NCBI RefSeq assembly: GCF_009789235.1
Contig: NZ_WSTB01000019.1
Location: forward strand, 1 to 48,747
Reading direction: 5' to 3'
Length of the DNA: 48,747 bases
From: Flavobacterium hydrocarbonoxydans
GTDB lineage: Bacteria > Bacteroidota > Bacteroidia > Flavobacteriales > Flavobacteriaceae
The notes under the pieces are model-generated. The model saw nothing but the letters and a program-made list of their open reading frames with translations, was not told the origin of the DNA and made no database searches. Below, piece after piece: positions 1 to 9,025 of the stretch. The translations under genes were made by a program, and so were the position numbers. Positions within the stretch are counted from its first letter, which is position 1, and every line of letters starts with the position of its first letter.

Positions 1-2
1 GA

Positions 3-3000
3 GTTTCTTCAACAGTTGATTTACAATCGGCAATAACAGGAGGAACAACACATACTTTTGATAATGATGGTGTTAATACTTTAACATCAGTAGTTAACGG
101 AATTACAGAGGCAGCACCCGCTGTAAACACAGTTGGGAATGCAATAACAGATGCAACTTTAACCACAACGGTTAATGGAGTTTCAGGAACTGCATTAGAT
201 TTAACACCAGCAATTGCTTCAGGTACAGTAAACGTATTGGCAAATGATGGTACTAATACTATAACTTCTACTGTAAACGGAAAAGTAGCTACAGCACCCG
301 CTGTAAATACAGTTGGGAATACAATAACAAATGCAACTTTAACCACAACGGTTAATGGAGTTTCAGGAACTGCATTAGATTTAACACCGGCAATTGCTTC
401 AGGTACAGTAAACTCATTGGCAAATGATGGTACTAATACCATAACCTCTACTGTAAACGGAAAAGTAGCTACAGCACCAGCTGTAAACATAGTTGACGCT
501 ACACTTGTAAACGGAGTTTTAACTTCTAAAGTAAATGGAGTTTCTGATGCTACACCAGTAAATGTTTTAGCCACTGCAAATAGTGGACTTACCGCTACAA
601 ACGGAAATGTACAATTAGGAGGAGCATTGCTAGAGGCAGAAGCTATAGGTACAACTGCTGCAAATACATTAGCAATTACTGGTTTAGCTACAGGAGCAAC
701 CACAGATGCAATTGTAGTAAGTAGTACTGGAGGAGTTTTAAAAACCATCCCTACTACAGCGTTAGCTACAGAGCCTTGGCGAGTACAGGGAGGTTTACTA
801 CAGGCTACTTCAAATAATGATAAGATTTACCAAAATAATAATGTAGCAATAGGAAAAAACAGTGGTTTTGCTCCTGCAGCATTAGATGTCAATGGGGCTA
901 TACGAGGAGGTTTAAATAACGCAACAACAACTGTTGGGCTAAATTCGATTGCTGTTGGAGCTAATAATGTAGCTTCAGGACAACATTCTGTGGCATTTGG
1001 TGCAGGAGCATCAGCTACAGGAACCGGTTCTTTTGCCTTAACAGGAGGAGTTGCTAATGGTTCATATTCAATCGCAACAGCAACTCCAGGAGGTTTTACT
1101 AATATTGCATCAAATGAAGGGGCTAAAGCTTTTGGTCAAAGTAGTACTGCCTCAGGAGCTTATTCTTTAAGTACAGGTTTAGTAACTATAGCTTCAGGTG
1201 ATTATTCTACAGCATTTGGTACAAGTAGTGAGTCTATAGGTTCAGGTTCTTTTGCAGGCGGTTCTAGTAGCATTGCAAGAGGATTAAATTCACTAGCTTT
1301 TGGATTTCAAGTTGAAGCAGCTAATAATAATGAAGTAGTTTTTGGAATAGATAATGCTATAAAAACGTCTGTAGGAGATGTTACAGATCCGATATTTCAA
1401 ATAGGTATTGGTACTAATAATGGGTTAACAATTCTTCAAAATGGTAATGCAGCAATTGGGGTAAATGGTACAGAAGCTGCAGCAAAACCTACTGAACGCT
1501 TAGATATTGGTTCTGGAGGAGTAAAAATACGTGATATAAATGCAGCACCATATATTGGCGATGTAACTACAGATAGACTTGTTGTAGCTAGTACTACAGG
1601 AATTTTAAAAACTATCACACCAGCAGCTTTCTTGAATGGAGCTACTACAGTGGATGCTACACTTGTAAACGGAGTATTAACTTCTACAGTAAATGGAGTT
1701 GCAGATCTTACACCAGTAAATGTATTATCTACAGCAAACAATGGTCTTACCACTACAAACGGTAATGTTGTATTGGGTGGTACTTTAACTGCATCTACAA
1801 CAACTATCACAACAAATGCTGCAACAAACCAATTAGCAATTGCTGGTTTAGCAACAGGAGCAACCACAGATGCAATTGTAGTAAGTAGTACTGGAGGAGT
1901 TTTAAAAACAATAACTTCATCAGCTTTAGTTTCAGGAGGAAGTACAAATTTATTTAGTAGTTCAGGAAATATATTAACATCTAATGTAAATGGAATATCA
2001 AGAACAGCACCAGCAGTAAATGCAGTGGATGCTACACTTGCAAACGGAGTTTTAACTTCTACAGTAAATGGAGTTGCAGATCTTACACCAGTAAATGTAT
2101 TATCTACAGCAAACAATGGTCTTACCACTACAAATGGTAATGTTGTATTGGGTGGTACTTTAACTGCATCTACAACAACTATCACAACAAATGCTGCAAC
2201 AAATCAATTAGCAATTGCTGGTTTAGCAGCAGGTGTAGCAACAGATGCTATAGTTGTTAGTAGTACAGGTGGTGTTTTAAAAACAATAACTTCATCAGCT
2301 TTAGTTTCAGGAGGAAGTACAAATTTATTTAGTAGTTCAGGAAATATATTAACATCTAATGTAAATGGAATATCAAGGACAGCACAAGCAGTAAATGCAG
2401 TGGATGCTACACTTGCAAACGGAGTTTTAACTTCTACAGTAAATGGAGTTGCAGATCTTACACCAGTAAATGTTTTATCAACGGCAAATAGCGGTCTTAC
2501 AGCTACCAACGGAAATGTACAATTAGGAGGAGCATTACTAGAGGCAGAAGCTATAGGTACAACTGCTACCAATACATTAGCAATTACAGGTTTACAAACG
2601 GGAGGGACTACAGATGCGGTCGTAGTAAGTAGTACAGGTGGTGTTTTAAAAACAGTACCAACAAGTACTTTAAGTATAGAGCCTTGGTTGAATCAAACAG
2701 GGGGTACGCAAGCAACTGCTAATAATCAAAATATTTACCAAATAGGTAATGTTGCTATTGGCGCAACGACAATTCCAACGTTAACAGTTTCGGGTGCTAC
2801 GGTTCCAGTTAAATTTCACGTTGAAGGTAATATGACTACTACAGGTAAACTTTATACTACTTCAAGTGTTTATGCGGATTATGTTTTTGATAAATATTTT
2901 GATGGATATTCAAACATCAAAGCCGATTATAAATTTACGCCACTAAACGAAGTAGCAGCTTTTGTAAAAGCAAACAAGCATTTACCAGGAGTAACACCTA

Positions 3001-3221
3001 TCAATGAAGTTTCTAAAGATGGTATTGGATATAAAGTAGATATGACAACTTTGACAATGCAAAGCTTAGAAAAAATAGAAGAATTGTACCTGCATGTAAT
3101 TGAGCAACAAAAGCAAATTGAAGCTAAGGATGCTACTATTGATACTTTGAAAAAAGATGCTGAAGATATGAAAGCAAGAGTAGCGAGATTAGAAGAATTG
3201 TTATTAAGAGATAACAAATAA
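3..3221 (+). CDS. Repetitive surface adhesin with YadA-like head repeats (5' end outside window)
   Basis: The frame is open from base 3, so the gene begins upstream and this is its C-terminal part (about 1,070 codons seen). The visible protein is rich in T, N, G, A and V and built of tandem repeats: 60-residue units at about 61-500 and 125-residue units at 1651-2540. Between them (about 936-1350) lies a stretch of SIAVGAN / SVAFGAGA / SLAFGF motifs, the left-handed beta-roll signature of YadA-type trimeric adhesin heads. The end (about 2875-3221) has the DYVFDKYFDGY..LPGVTPINEV block and a closing coiled coil (EKIEELYLHVIEQQKQI onward), common at the end of Bacteroidota tail-fibre-like proteins. 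There is no recognisable type IX C-terminal sorting domain. The signal peptide would lie upstream. It is followed by a stem-loop and by type IX secretion-related genes, suggesting a cell-surface role. Adhesin function is inferred from architecture. Confidence 0.85.
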   Translation, partial: VSSTVDLQSAITGGTTHTFDNDGVNTLTSVVNGITEAAPAVNTVGNAITDATLTTTVNGVSGTALDLTPAIASGTVNVLANDGTNTITSTVNGKVATAPAVNTVGNTITNATLTTTVNGVSGTALDLTPAIASGTVNSLANDGTNTITSTVNGKVATAPAVNIVDATLVNGVLTSKVNGVSDATPVNVLATANSGLTATNGNVQLGGALLEAEAIGTTAANTLAITGLATGATTDAIVVSSTGGVLKTIPTTALATEPWRVQGGLLQATSNNDKIYQNNNVAIGKNSGFAPAALDVNGAIRGGLNNATTTVGLNSIAVGANNVASGQHSVAFGAGASATGTGSFALTGGVANGSYSIATATPGGFTNIASNEGAKAFGQSSTASGAYSLSTGLVTIASGDYSTAFGTSSESIGSGSFAGGSSSIARGLNSLAFGFQVEAANNNEVVFGIDNAIKTSVGDVTDPIFQIGIGTNNGLTILQNGNAAIGVNGTEAAAKPTERLDIGSGGVKIRDINAAPYIGDVTTDRLVVASTTGILKTITPAAFLNGATTVDATLVNGVLTSTVNGVADLTPVNVLSTANNGLTTTNGNVVLGGTLTASTTTITTNAATNQLAIAGLATGATTDAIVVSSTGGVLKTITSSALVSGGSTNLFSSSGNILTSNVNGISRTAPAVNAVDATLANGVLTSTVNGVADLTPVNVLSTANNGLTTTNGNVVLGGTLTASTTTITTNAATNQLAIAGLAAGVATDAIVVSSTGGVLKTITSSALVSGGSTNLFSSSGNILTSNVNGISRTAQAVNAVDATLANGVLTSTVNGVADLTPVNVLSTANSGLTATNGNVQLGGALLEAEAIGTTATNTLAITGLQTGGTTDAVVVSSTGGVLKTVPTSTLSIEPWLNQTGGTQATANNQNIYQIGNVAIGATTIPTLTVSGATVPVKFHVEGNMTTTGKLYTTSSVYADYVFDKYFDGYSNIKADYKFTPLNEVAAFVKANKHLPGVTPINEVSKDGIGYKVDMTTLTMQSLEKIEELYLHVIEQQKQIEAKDATIDTLKKDAEDMKARVARLEELLLRDNK
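61..497 (+). repeat. 180-bp in-frame tandem repeat within the adhesin gene
   Basis: Units start at about 61 (AATGATGGTGTTAATACT), 241 (AATGATGGTACTAATACT) and 421 (AATGATGGTACTAATACC), spaced exactly 180 bp (60 codons). Two units are complete and the third is partial. Units 2 and 3 are almost identical. More units may lie left of the window. Confidence 0.85.
1651..2540 (+). repeat. 375-bp near-identical in-frame tandem repeat within the adhesin gene
   Basis: TGGATGCTACACTTG recurs at 1651, 2026 and 2401, a period of exactly 375 bp (125 codons). The first two units are nearly identical over their whole length. The third follows them for about 75 bp and then switches to a variant that matches the segment at about 560-700. 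Such high DNA identity points to recent duplication or ongoing recombination. Confidence 0.88.
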
Positions 3222-3235
3222 AATTTTTAAAAGAA

Positions 3236-3263
3236 AAGAGACTATTTTTTTAGATAGTCTCTT
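3236..3263 (+). terminator. Stem-loop after the adhesin gene
   Basis: AAGAGACTAT and ATAGTCTCTT form a perfect 10-bp stem with a T-rich 8-base loop, 15 bp after the stop. It lacks a long trailing T-run, so it may be a terminator or a 3'-end stabilising hairpin. Confidence 0.6.
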
Positions 3264-3317
3264 CCTTTAAAAAAATATAAAACAAAATGATACATTCATT
3301 TTAATAAAAATAGAGGT

Positions 3318-4580
3318 ATGAAACCAATATTGAAGAGATTAACTTTTATAGCATTGCTCTTTTGTGTGAGTACTATAAATGCTCAAACGGTCAATAATGG
3401 TATTATGGTTATCGAACCTGATACTGTTGTAAGCACGTATTTTGATTTTAGTAATAATAGAAACGGCGAGTTTAGAAATGATGGGGATTTTTATGTTTTC
3501 AAAAATTTCAACAATGATGGTATAGTTACATTTACGCCTGCAGGAAATGGTTATACACGATTTGTAGGGGTTGATAATCAAAGAATAACAGGAACTTTAC
3601 CAGCAGAGCTAAACGATGTTTTGTTTGAAAATTCTTCTGTACAACCCGCTTTTCATCTAGAAGGAGATATCAGTATTGCAGGAAATTCAGAGTTTAAAAA
3701 AGGTATCGTTAACAATGATGATTTTGGAGGAAATATTGCTTATGAACAAGATGCAACACATTCTGAAACATCAAATGATAGCCACGTTGATGGTCATGTT
3801 ATAAAAAACGGAAACAAAGCTTTTATATATCCTATAGGAGATAAAAATGTGTATCGTTTTGCAGGTATTTCAGCACCAGCAGATGTTGCTTCTACCTTTA
3901 GAGGGAAATACTTTTTCGATAATTCGGCACCTCTTTACGATCATACTAAAAAACCTTCGAACATTGAAATAATCAATAATCAAGAATATTGGACTTTAGA
4001 AAACACCGGTAACAAAGGCGATATAATGCTTACCTTAAGTTGGGATGAAACGACTACTACTCCAGCCAATATAGTTGCAGATCCTAAAGTGGATAAGATT
4101 GTAATTGTACGTTGGGATGAAGCTACCCAAATGTGGGTTAACGAGGGCGGAATTGTTGATGTTGCAAACAGAACTGTAACTACAGCAATTAATGTTACTG
4201 GTTACGGAGTATTCACATTGGCCAGAGTAGAAAGTAAAGAACAGCCTTTACCATGCGGAAAAGAATTTAAAATTTATAATGCCATATCCCCTGGTTCAGA
4301 TACTGTAAATGCTGAATTCAAGGTTGTCGGACTTGCAGAATGTTCATCTGATAATACTGTTGAAATTTATAATCGTTGGGGAGTTAAAGTTTTTGAAACT
4401 CACAACTATGGAGCTAATGGTAATGTTTTTAATGGATATTCATCGGGAAGAGTAACCATTAATAAAGGACAACTGTTGCCTCCGGGAACTTATTTCTATA
4501 TTTTGAATGTTAACTACAAAAACGAAAAAAACGAAAATCAAACTTATAAAGACGCAGGTTATTTATACTTAAGTAATTAA
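3318..4580 (+). CDS. Secreted protein with gliding-motility-associated C-terminal (CHU_C, type B) domain
   Basis: The protein has 420 residues. An N-terminal signal peptide (about 1-23, ending ..CVSTINAQ) is followed by a beta-rich body of about 290 residues with no domain I can name. The C-terminal ~110 residues carry the type B sorting pattern: KIYNAISPGSD, then VEIYNRWGVKVFE, then LPPGTYFYIL. This is the gliding-motility-associated C-terminal domain used by type IX secretion substrates such as SprB of F. johnsoniae. Substrates of this type generally need a cognate PorP/SprF-like protein, and one is encoded next. It probably acts at the cell surface, perhaps as a partner or anchor of the upstream adhesin; that link is inferred from position only. 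Confidence 0.85.
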   Translation: MKPILKRLTFIALLFCVSTINAQTVNNGIMVIEPDTVVSTYFDFSNNRNGEFRNDGDFYVFKNFNNDGIVTFTPAGNGYTRFVGVDNQRITGTLPAELNDVLFENSSVQPAFHLEGDISIAGNSEFKKGIVNNDDFGGNIAYEQDATHSETSNDSHVDGHVIKNGNKAFIYPIGDKNVYRFAGISAPADVASTFRGKYFFDNSAPLYDHTKKPSNIEIINNQEYWTLENTGNKGDIMLTLSWDETTTTPANIVADPKVDKIVIVRWDEATQMWVNEGGIVDVANRTVTTAINVTGYGVFTLARVESKEQPLPCGKEFKIYNAISPGSDTVNAEFKVVGLAECSSDNTVEIYNRWGVKVFETHNYGANGNVFNGYSSGRVTINKGQLLPPGTYFYILNVNYKNEKNENQTYKDAGYLYLSN

Positions 4581-4649
4581 TGTCGTGGAATGGTTTAAAA
4601 ACATAATTTATTTTTTAGGATTTTAATGCCTAAATAACTTACAGATAAA

Positions 4650-5573
4650 ATGAAAAACAAGATAATAGGATTAATCCTGATGCTTATTTCGATTAATGTT
4701 TATGCACAACAAGATGCGCAATTTACGCAATACATGTATAATACGATAAACATTAATCCTGCCTATGCGGGTTCACGAGGGGTGATGAGTATTTTTGCCT
4801 TGCATCGTTCGCAATGGCTTGGGTTAGATGGCGCACCAGAAACAAATACAGTTTCTATTCATACTCCAATCAATAATAGTAATGTTGGACTTGGTTTGTC
4901 TTTGGTTAACGATAAAATTGGCCCAACAAACGAAAATGCTTTTTCAGTAGATTTATCATACAGTATTAAAACTTCTGATGATTATAAACTATCATTTGGA
5001 ATTAAAGGTACTGCAGATCTTTTTAATTTAGATCCTACTAAATTGGATATTGAATACCAGGATGATCCAAAATTTCAAAATTTCGATAATAAATTTCGGC
5101 CAAATGTTGGTGCCGGCATCTATTGGCATTCTGACAAATTGTATCTGGGTTTGTCTGTTCCTAATTTTATCGAGAGTGATCGCTATACTGATAAAACAAA
5201 AGATAGTGATGTAGCCATTTATACAGAGAAAATAAATTATTATTTTATAGGAGGTTATGTTTTTGATCTTTCTCCAAATTTGCAGTTTAAACCAGCTTTT
5301 TTAACCAAAATTGTAGAGGGAGCTCCTTTGCAAGTAGATCTTTCTGGAAATTTTTTATTTTCTGAAAAATTTAATCTTGGGGTTGCGTATCGATGGAGTG
5401 CTGCTTTTAGTGCTACTGCAGGATTTCAAATAAACGATGGATTGTACATTGGATACGGATATGATAATGAAACAACTAACCTAAGAAAATATAACTCAGG
5501 TTCTCATGAAATTTTCCTGCGTTTTGAACTCTTTAGAAATAATGGACGAATCACAACTCCGCGTTTCTTCTAA
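4650..5573 (+). CDS. PorP/SprF family type IX secretion system membrane protein
   Basis: The protein has 307 residues, the usual size of the family. A signal peptide (about 1-19, ending NVYAQ) is followed by the diagnostic start QDAQFTQYMYNTININPAYAG, then repeated amphipathic strands of an outer-membrane beta-barrel (GVGLGLSLVNDKIGP-like, LYLGLSVPNF, LGVAYRWSAAFSATAGFQI). Family members such as SprF are needed for export or surface attachment of type B sorting-domain adhesins. The gene lies 69 bp after a CHU_C-domain gene and 14 bp before an OmpA/PorE-like gene, the typical adhesin-PorP-OmpA arrangement. Substrate specificity cannot be read from the sequence. Confidence 0.92.
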   Translation: MKNKIIGLILMLISINVYAQQDAQFTQYMYNTININPAYAGSRGVMSIFALHRSQWLGLDGAPETNTVSIHTPINNSNVGLGLSLVNDKIGPTNENAFSVDLSYSIKTSDDYKLSFGIKGTADLFNLDPTKLDIEYQDDPKFQNFDNKFRPNVGAGIYWHSDKLYLGLSVPNFIESDRYTDKTKDSDVAIYTEKINYYFIGGYVFDLSPNLQFKPAFLTKIVEGAPLQVDLSGNFLFSEKFNLGVAYRWSAAFSATAGFQINDGLYIGYGYDNETTNLRKYNSGSHEIFLRFELFRNNGRITTPRFF

Positions 5574-5587
5574 AAAAAATAGTAATT

Positions 5588-7528
5588 ATGAAAAAATTGA
5601 TATTTCTATATTTAATTTATGTTAGTCTTTTTTCTTACAGAAGCTATAGTCAACAGGCTACAATAAATTCAGGTGACAAAAAGTATGATAAATATGCTTT
5701 TATTGATGCTATAAAAACCTACGAAAGAGTAGCCAATAAAGGCTACAAATCTGAAGAAATGTTTAAGAAACTGGGTAATTCATATTACTTTAATTCAAAA
5801 TTTGAAAATGCTGCAAAATGGTATTCGGAACTTTATGCTATGAGTAATAATCTTGAAGCTGAATATTATTACAGATATGCGCAGTCTTTAAAATCTATTG
5901 GAGAAACCGACAAAGCCAATAAGATATTGGAAGAGTTTTATGCTAAGGATAAAAAAGATTCCAGAGGAAAATTATTCAAGATGGATGAAAACTATATTAG
6001 CCAAATAAAAAACAATTCTGGCAGATACAAAATTGAAGATGCAGGGGTAAATTCTCCCTATTCAGATTATGGTTCGTTTAAGTATAGGGATAAATTGTAT
6101 TTTACTTCGGCCAGAGATACCGGAAGTTTAAATCAGCGAAGACATAAATGGACTGGTGAATATTTTACAAATTTTTATGTGGCTGAACTTGATAGTGTAG
6201 GAGTTGCAAAAGGAAATATAGAGAAATTTGACAATAATATTAACTCAAAATTCCATGAGTCTTCTCCTGCTTTTACCAGAGATGGAAAAACGGTTTATTT
6301 TACCCGAAATAACTATTTAGATGGAAAAAAGGGGGCAAATTCAAAAAAAACAACTTTACTTAAAATTTATAGTGCAACTTTAGAAGATGGTAAATGGACG
6401 AATGTAAGTGAACTTCCTTTTGACAGTGATAGTTATAGTACAGCTCACCCGGCAATTAGTCCAGATGGTAAGACATTGTTTTTTGCATCCGATATGCCCG
6501 GAACTATTGGTCAATCAGATATTTTTAAAGTTAACATAGATGACAATGGGTCTTTTGGCCCGGTTGTTAACCTTGGTCCAGGAATTAACACGGAAGGAAA
6601 AGAAAGTTTTCCTTATGTAACCGATGAAAATATTATATATTTTGCTTCTGATGGGCATCCTGGCATTGGAGGATTTGATGTGTTTGCTGGAAATTTAAAT
6701 CCTGAAGGAGGTGTAAGCAATATTCAGAATCTTGGAGCTGATATTAATTCACCTAAGGATGATTTTGCATATTTTTTTGATCCAATTTCCAGAAGAGGTT
6801 ATTTTAGTTCTAATAAAGACGGAGGAAAAGGGTCAGATGATATTTATACCTTTTTAGAAACAAGAAAATTAAGCTGTGAACAACTATTGTATGGACTTAT
6901 TACAGATGCCGAAACTGGAGCTGTTTTGCCTGGTGCGAAGGTGAGTTTATACGATAAGAATTTGTCATTATTAAATAGTACTCTTGCAGATGCTACAGGA
7001 AACTACACTTTGATGGTTAATTGTGGTCAGACCTATAACGTAAGAGTTGAAATGCCAGAGTATAGTCCAAAAGAGCAAAATATTCAAATTTTGTATGAAA
7101 ATGGTAAAACGGTTTTGTCTTTTGCTTTAGAAAAAGCCAGTTGTAAAGTAGCAATAGGTAATGATTTAGGAAAATGTTTTGGTATAAAAGTGATTTATTT
7201 TGACTTGGACAAATCTTATATTACTGAAGCAGCTGCTTATGATTTAGAAAAAATATTAGATGTGTTGCAGCAAAATCCAACAATGAAACTAGATATTCGT
7301 TCGCATACGGATAGCAGACAAACTTCTCAATATAATCAAATTTTATCAGATAAGAGAGCTACGGCTACTATCAATTGGTTAGTTAAAAACGGAATCGATA
7401 GAAACAGATTAACAGGTAAAGGTTATGGTGAAAATCAATTAATTAATAGATGTGCAGACGGTATTGAATGTACTGAAGAAGAGCATAAAGAAAATAGACG
7501 TAGTGAATTTATTGTTACTGAAATTTAA
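5588..7528 (+). CDS. PorE-like OmpA family protein (TPR, beta-propeller, CarboxypepD-like, OmpA domains)
   Basis: The protein has 646 residues. A signal peptide ends near residue 21. TPR-like helices occupy about 25-130, PD40/WD40-type propeller blades about 150-420 (SPAFTRDGKTVYFTRN, HPAISPDGKTLFFASD, SFPYVTDENIIYFASD), a carboxypeptidase-regulatory-like fold about 430-510 (GLITDAETGAVLPGAKVSLYD), and an OmpA peptidoglycan-binding domain about 530-646 (IYFDLDKSYI, RSHTDSRQ, LSDKRA). This order matches PorE of the type IX system. It probably ties the outer-membrane PorP/SprF partner to peptidoglycan. It lies 14 bp after the PorP/SprF gene, so the two are most likely co-transcribed. A terminator hairpin follows. 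Confidence 0.92.
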   Translation: MKKLIFLYLIYVSLFSYRSYSQQATINSGDKKYDKYAFIDAIKTYERVANKGYKSEEMFKKLGNSYYFNSKFENAAKWYSELYAMSNNLEAEYYYRYAQSLKSIGETDKANKILEEFYAKDKKDSRGKLFKMDENYISQIKNNSGRYKIEDAGVNSPYSDYGSFKYRDKLYFTSARDTGSLNQRRHKWTGEYFTNFYVAELDSVGVAKGNIEKFDNNINSKFHESSPAFTRDGKTVYFTRNNYLDGKKGANSKKTTLLKIYSATLEDGKWTNVSELPFDSDSYSTAHPAISPDGKTLFFASDMPGTIGQSDIFKVNIDDNGSFGPVVNLGPGINTEGKESFPYVTDENIIYFASDGHPGIGGFDVFAGNLNPEGGVSNIQNLGADINSPKDDFAYFFDPISRRGYFSSNKDGGKGSDDIYTFLETRKLSCEQLLYGLITDAETGAVLPGAKVSLYDKNLSLLNSTLADATGNYTLMVNCGQTYNVRVEMPEYSPKEQNIQILYENGKTVLSFALEKASCKVAIGNDLGKCFGIKVIYFDLDKSYITEAAAYDLEKILDVLQQNPTMKLDIRSHTDSRQTSQYNQILSDKRATATINWLVKNGIDRNRLTGKGYGENQLINRCADGIECTEEEHKENRRSEFIVTEI

Positions 7529-7564
7529 TAACTTTATGTAGAATATTATATTTTTATTTTCAGG

Positions 7565-7604
7565 AAACAGATAATCTTTCTTTTTAAAGGCTATCTGTTT
7601 TTTT
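7565..7604 (+). terminator. Rho-independent terminator after the PorE-like gene
   Basis: AAACAGATA pairs with TATCTGTTT across an 18-base loop, followed at once by a T-run. It sits 37 bp after the stop and closes the secretion module. Confidence 0.75.
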
Positions 7605-7818
7605 ATTTATTTTAAATTTAAAAATAAAAAGATTAATATTATTTGTTCTTGATTTAATAAAAAGTTAAATTTAATACAACATTAATGTATATCTAAATTC
7701 TGTATCGTTAAACTTTATGAATCCTCAAGGGGATTTTTATAAAGTGTTTAATGATTTAAAAATTAAATACTTATATGTTTTTTTATTAGTAATTATGAAT
7801 GTTTCAAAAAAAAACAAA

Positions 7819-8466
7819 ATGAAATCATCAAATATATATAGTTTCTTAGTTGCTGATGACCATAGTGTTGTTAGGCAAGGAACTTCACTTATGATTAAAG
7901 AACTGTTTTTTAGTGCTAGAGTACTTCAAGCTGGAACTTTTAGCGACATTTTCAATATATTAAAAGAGAATAAAATCGATATATTAGTTTTAGATATTAA
8001 TTTTCCTGAGGGTAATAGCTTAAATATTATGGATGAAATTAAAAAAATTCAGCCTGCTATCAAAATTTTGATGTTTTCAGCTTATGATGAAAAGATATAT
8101 GCATTGCGATACTTAAATGCAGGTGCTTCAGGTTATTTAAGCAAAGGAAGTACTATGGAAGAAATGAAACAAGCTTTTAATAGTATGATTTTAGCAGGAA
8201 AATATGTGTCTCAGATTATAAAAGATAAAATATTAGATTCGTATATCTCTAATAAACCTGTTAACCCTTTGGATCAACTATCTAAAAGAGAAATTGAAGT
8301 AGCTAAATTACTAATCAAAGGTTATGGTAATTTAGAAATATCTGAGATGTTAGATCTTAAAAAAAATACGGTAAGTACATTTAAGAATAGATTGTTTGAA
8401 AAGTTAGAGATTGATAATATCGCTTCATTAATAGATTTTTTTCAATTATATGGAGAAAATAAATAA
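7819..8466 (+). CDS. NarL/FixJ family response regulator
   Basis: This is a two-domain transcription regulator. The receiver domain shows VADDHSVVRQG (acidic pocket), DILVLDINFPEG (phospho-acceptor Asp), MFSAYDEK (Ser switch) and SGYLSKGS (conserved Lys). The LuxR-type HTH shows LSKREIEVAKLLIKG ... NTVSTFKNRLFEKL. The frame is open further upstream, with ATGs at 7717 and 7795. I chose 7819 because it leaves about 12 residues before the DD pair, as usual; the longer versions add a hydrophobic stretch unusual for this family. No histidine kinase is adjacent, so it is an orphan here. Its place directly after the secretion/adhesin module suggests, but does not prove, that it controls those genes. 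Confidence 0.85.
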   Translation: MKSSNIYSFLVADDHSVVRQGTSLMIKELFFSARVLQAGTFSDIFNILKENKIDILVLDINFPEGNSLNIMDEIKKIQPAIKILMFSAYDEKIYALRYLNAGASGYLSKGSTMEEMKQAFNSMILAGKYVSQIIKDKILDSYISNKPVNPLDQLSKREIEVAKLLIKGYGNLEISEMLDLKKNTVSTFKNRLFEKLEIDNIASLIDFFQLYGENK

Positions 8467-8994
8467 TCAAATACCTTTAAATACTATTTCTTTGATTTCT
8501 TCTGGTTTAATGCCAGAGTTTATTTCAAAAAAATAATCCAATTGCCATAGTTGGGTTTTTTCTGCCTGTTTACTTGTTGTTTTGTCCCATGCAGGATAAA
8601 CCCGTATCGCTCTTTTGCCTTCTTTTACAGCTGTTGAAAAAACTCCTTTTTGAAGTAAAATTGTTTTTGGAAACATAAAAAAGCCCAAACGATTTTCAAA
8701 TCTAACAGTAATTATAACAAAATCAAATGGGTCAGAAAAATCAAAAGGAGCAATGACACCGCTATCATTTCGTTTCCATATAGTAACAAACTGTCCGTTT
8801 TTTGTAGGCGTAATTTTAGCAACTCTGAATATAATTGATTTTGAATTGATATCAAATGTATAGGCTCCATACTCATTGCTTTCTGACTCGGGTTGCGGCA
8901 CGGAACAATTAAAATTGCAAACATCAAAAACACTTGTTTTTATTATAAGCAGATCAGGATGAGTAGTAGTAGGCCAATTGTTTTGAATTGTCAT
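8467..8994 (-). CDS. MepB family protein
   Basis: The protein has 175 residues and matches the MepB family over its whole length: ESNEYGAYTFDIN, RVAKITPTKNGQFVTIWKR, DFVIITV, GFFMFPKTILLQKGVFS, GKRAIRVYPAW and QAEKTQLWQLDYFF. MepB is the third product of the staphylococcal mepRAB locus; its biochemical role is unknown and it is not the pump itself. Here it stands alone with no MepA or MepR beside it. It is convergent with the response regulator gene, and the two stop codons touch (8464-8466 and 8467-8469). Confidence 0.85.
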   Translation of the reverse strand: MTIQNNWPTTTHPDLLIIKTSVFDVCNFNCSVPQPESESNEYGAYTFDINSKSIIFRVAKITPTKNGQFVTIWKRNDSGVIAPFDFSDPFDFVIITVRFENRLGFFMFPKTILLQKGVFSTAVKEGKRAIRVYPAWDKTTSKQAEKTQLWQLDYFFEINSGIKPEEIKEIVFKGI

Positions 8995-9025
8995 TAGTAA
9001 AAGAGATTTTCAGCTAAATTACAAT

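Noticed and set aside
1436..2572. Minus-strand open frames opposite the adhesin gene
   Set aside because: They are shadows of a repetitive gene with low stop-codon frequency on the other strand. No start signals or family similarity.
7717..7818. Extended N-terminus for the response regulator
   Set aside because: It adds 34 residues with a hydrophobic stretch before the receiver domain, which is unlike this family. The start at 7819 fits better.
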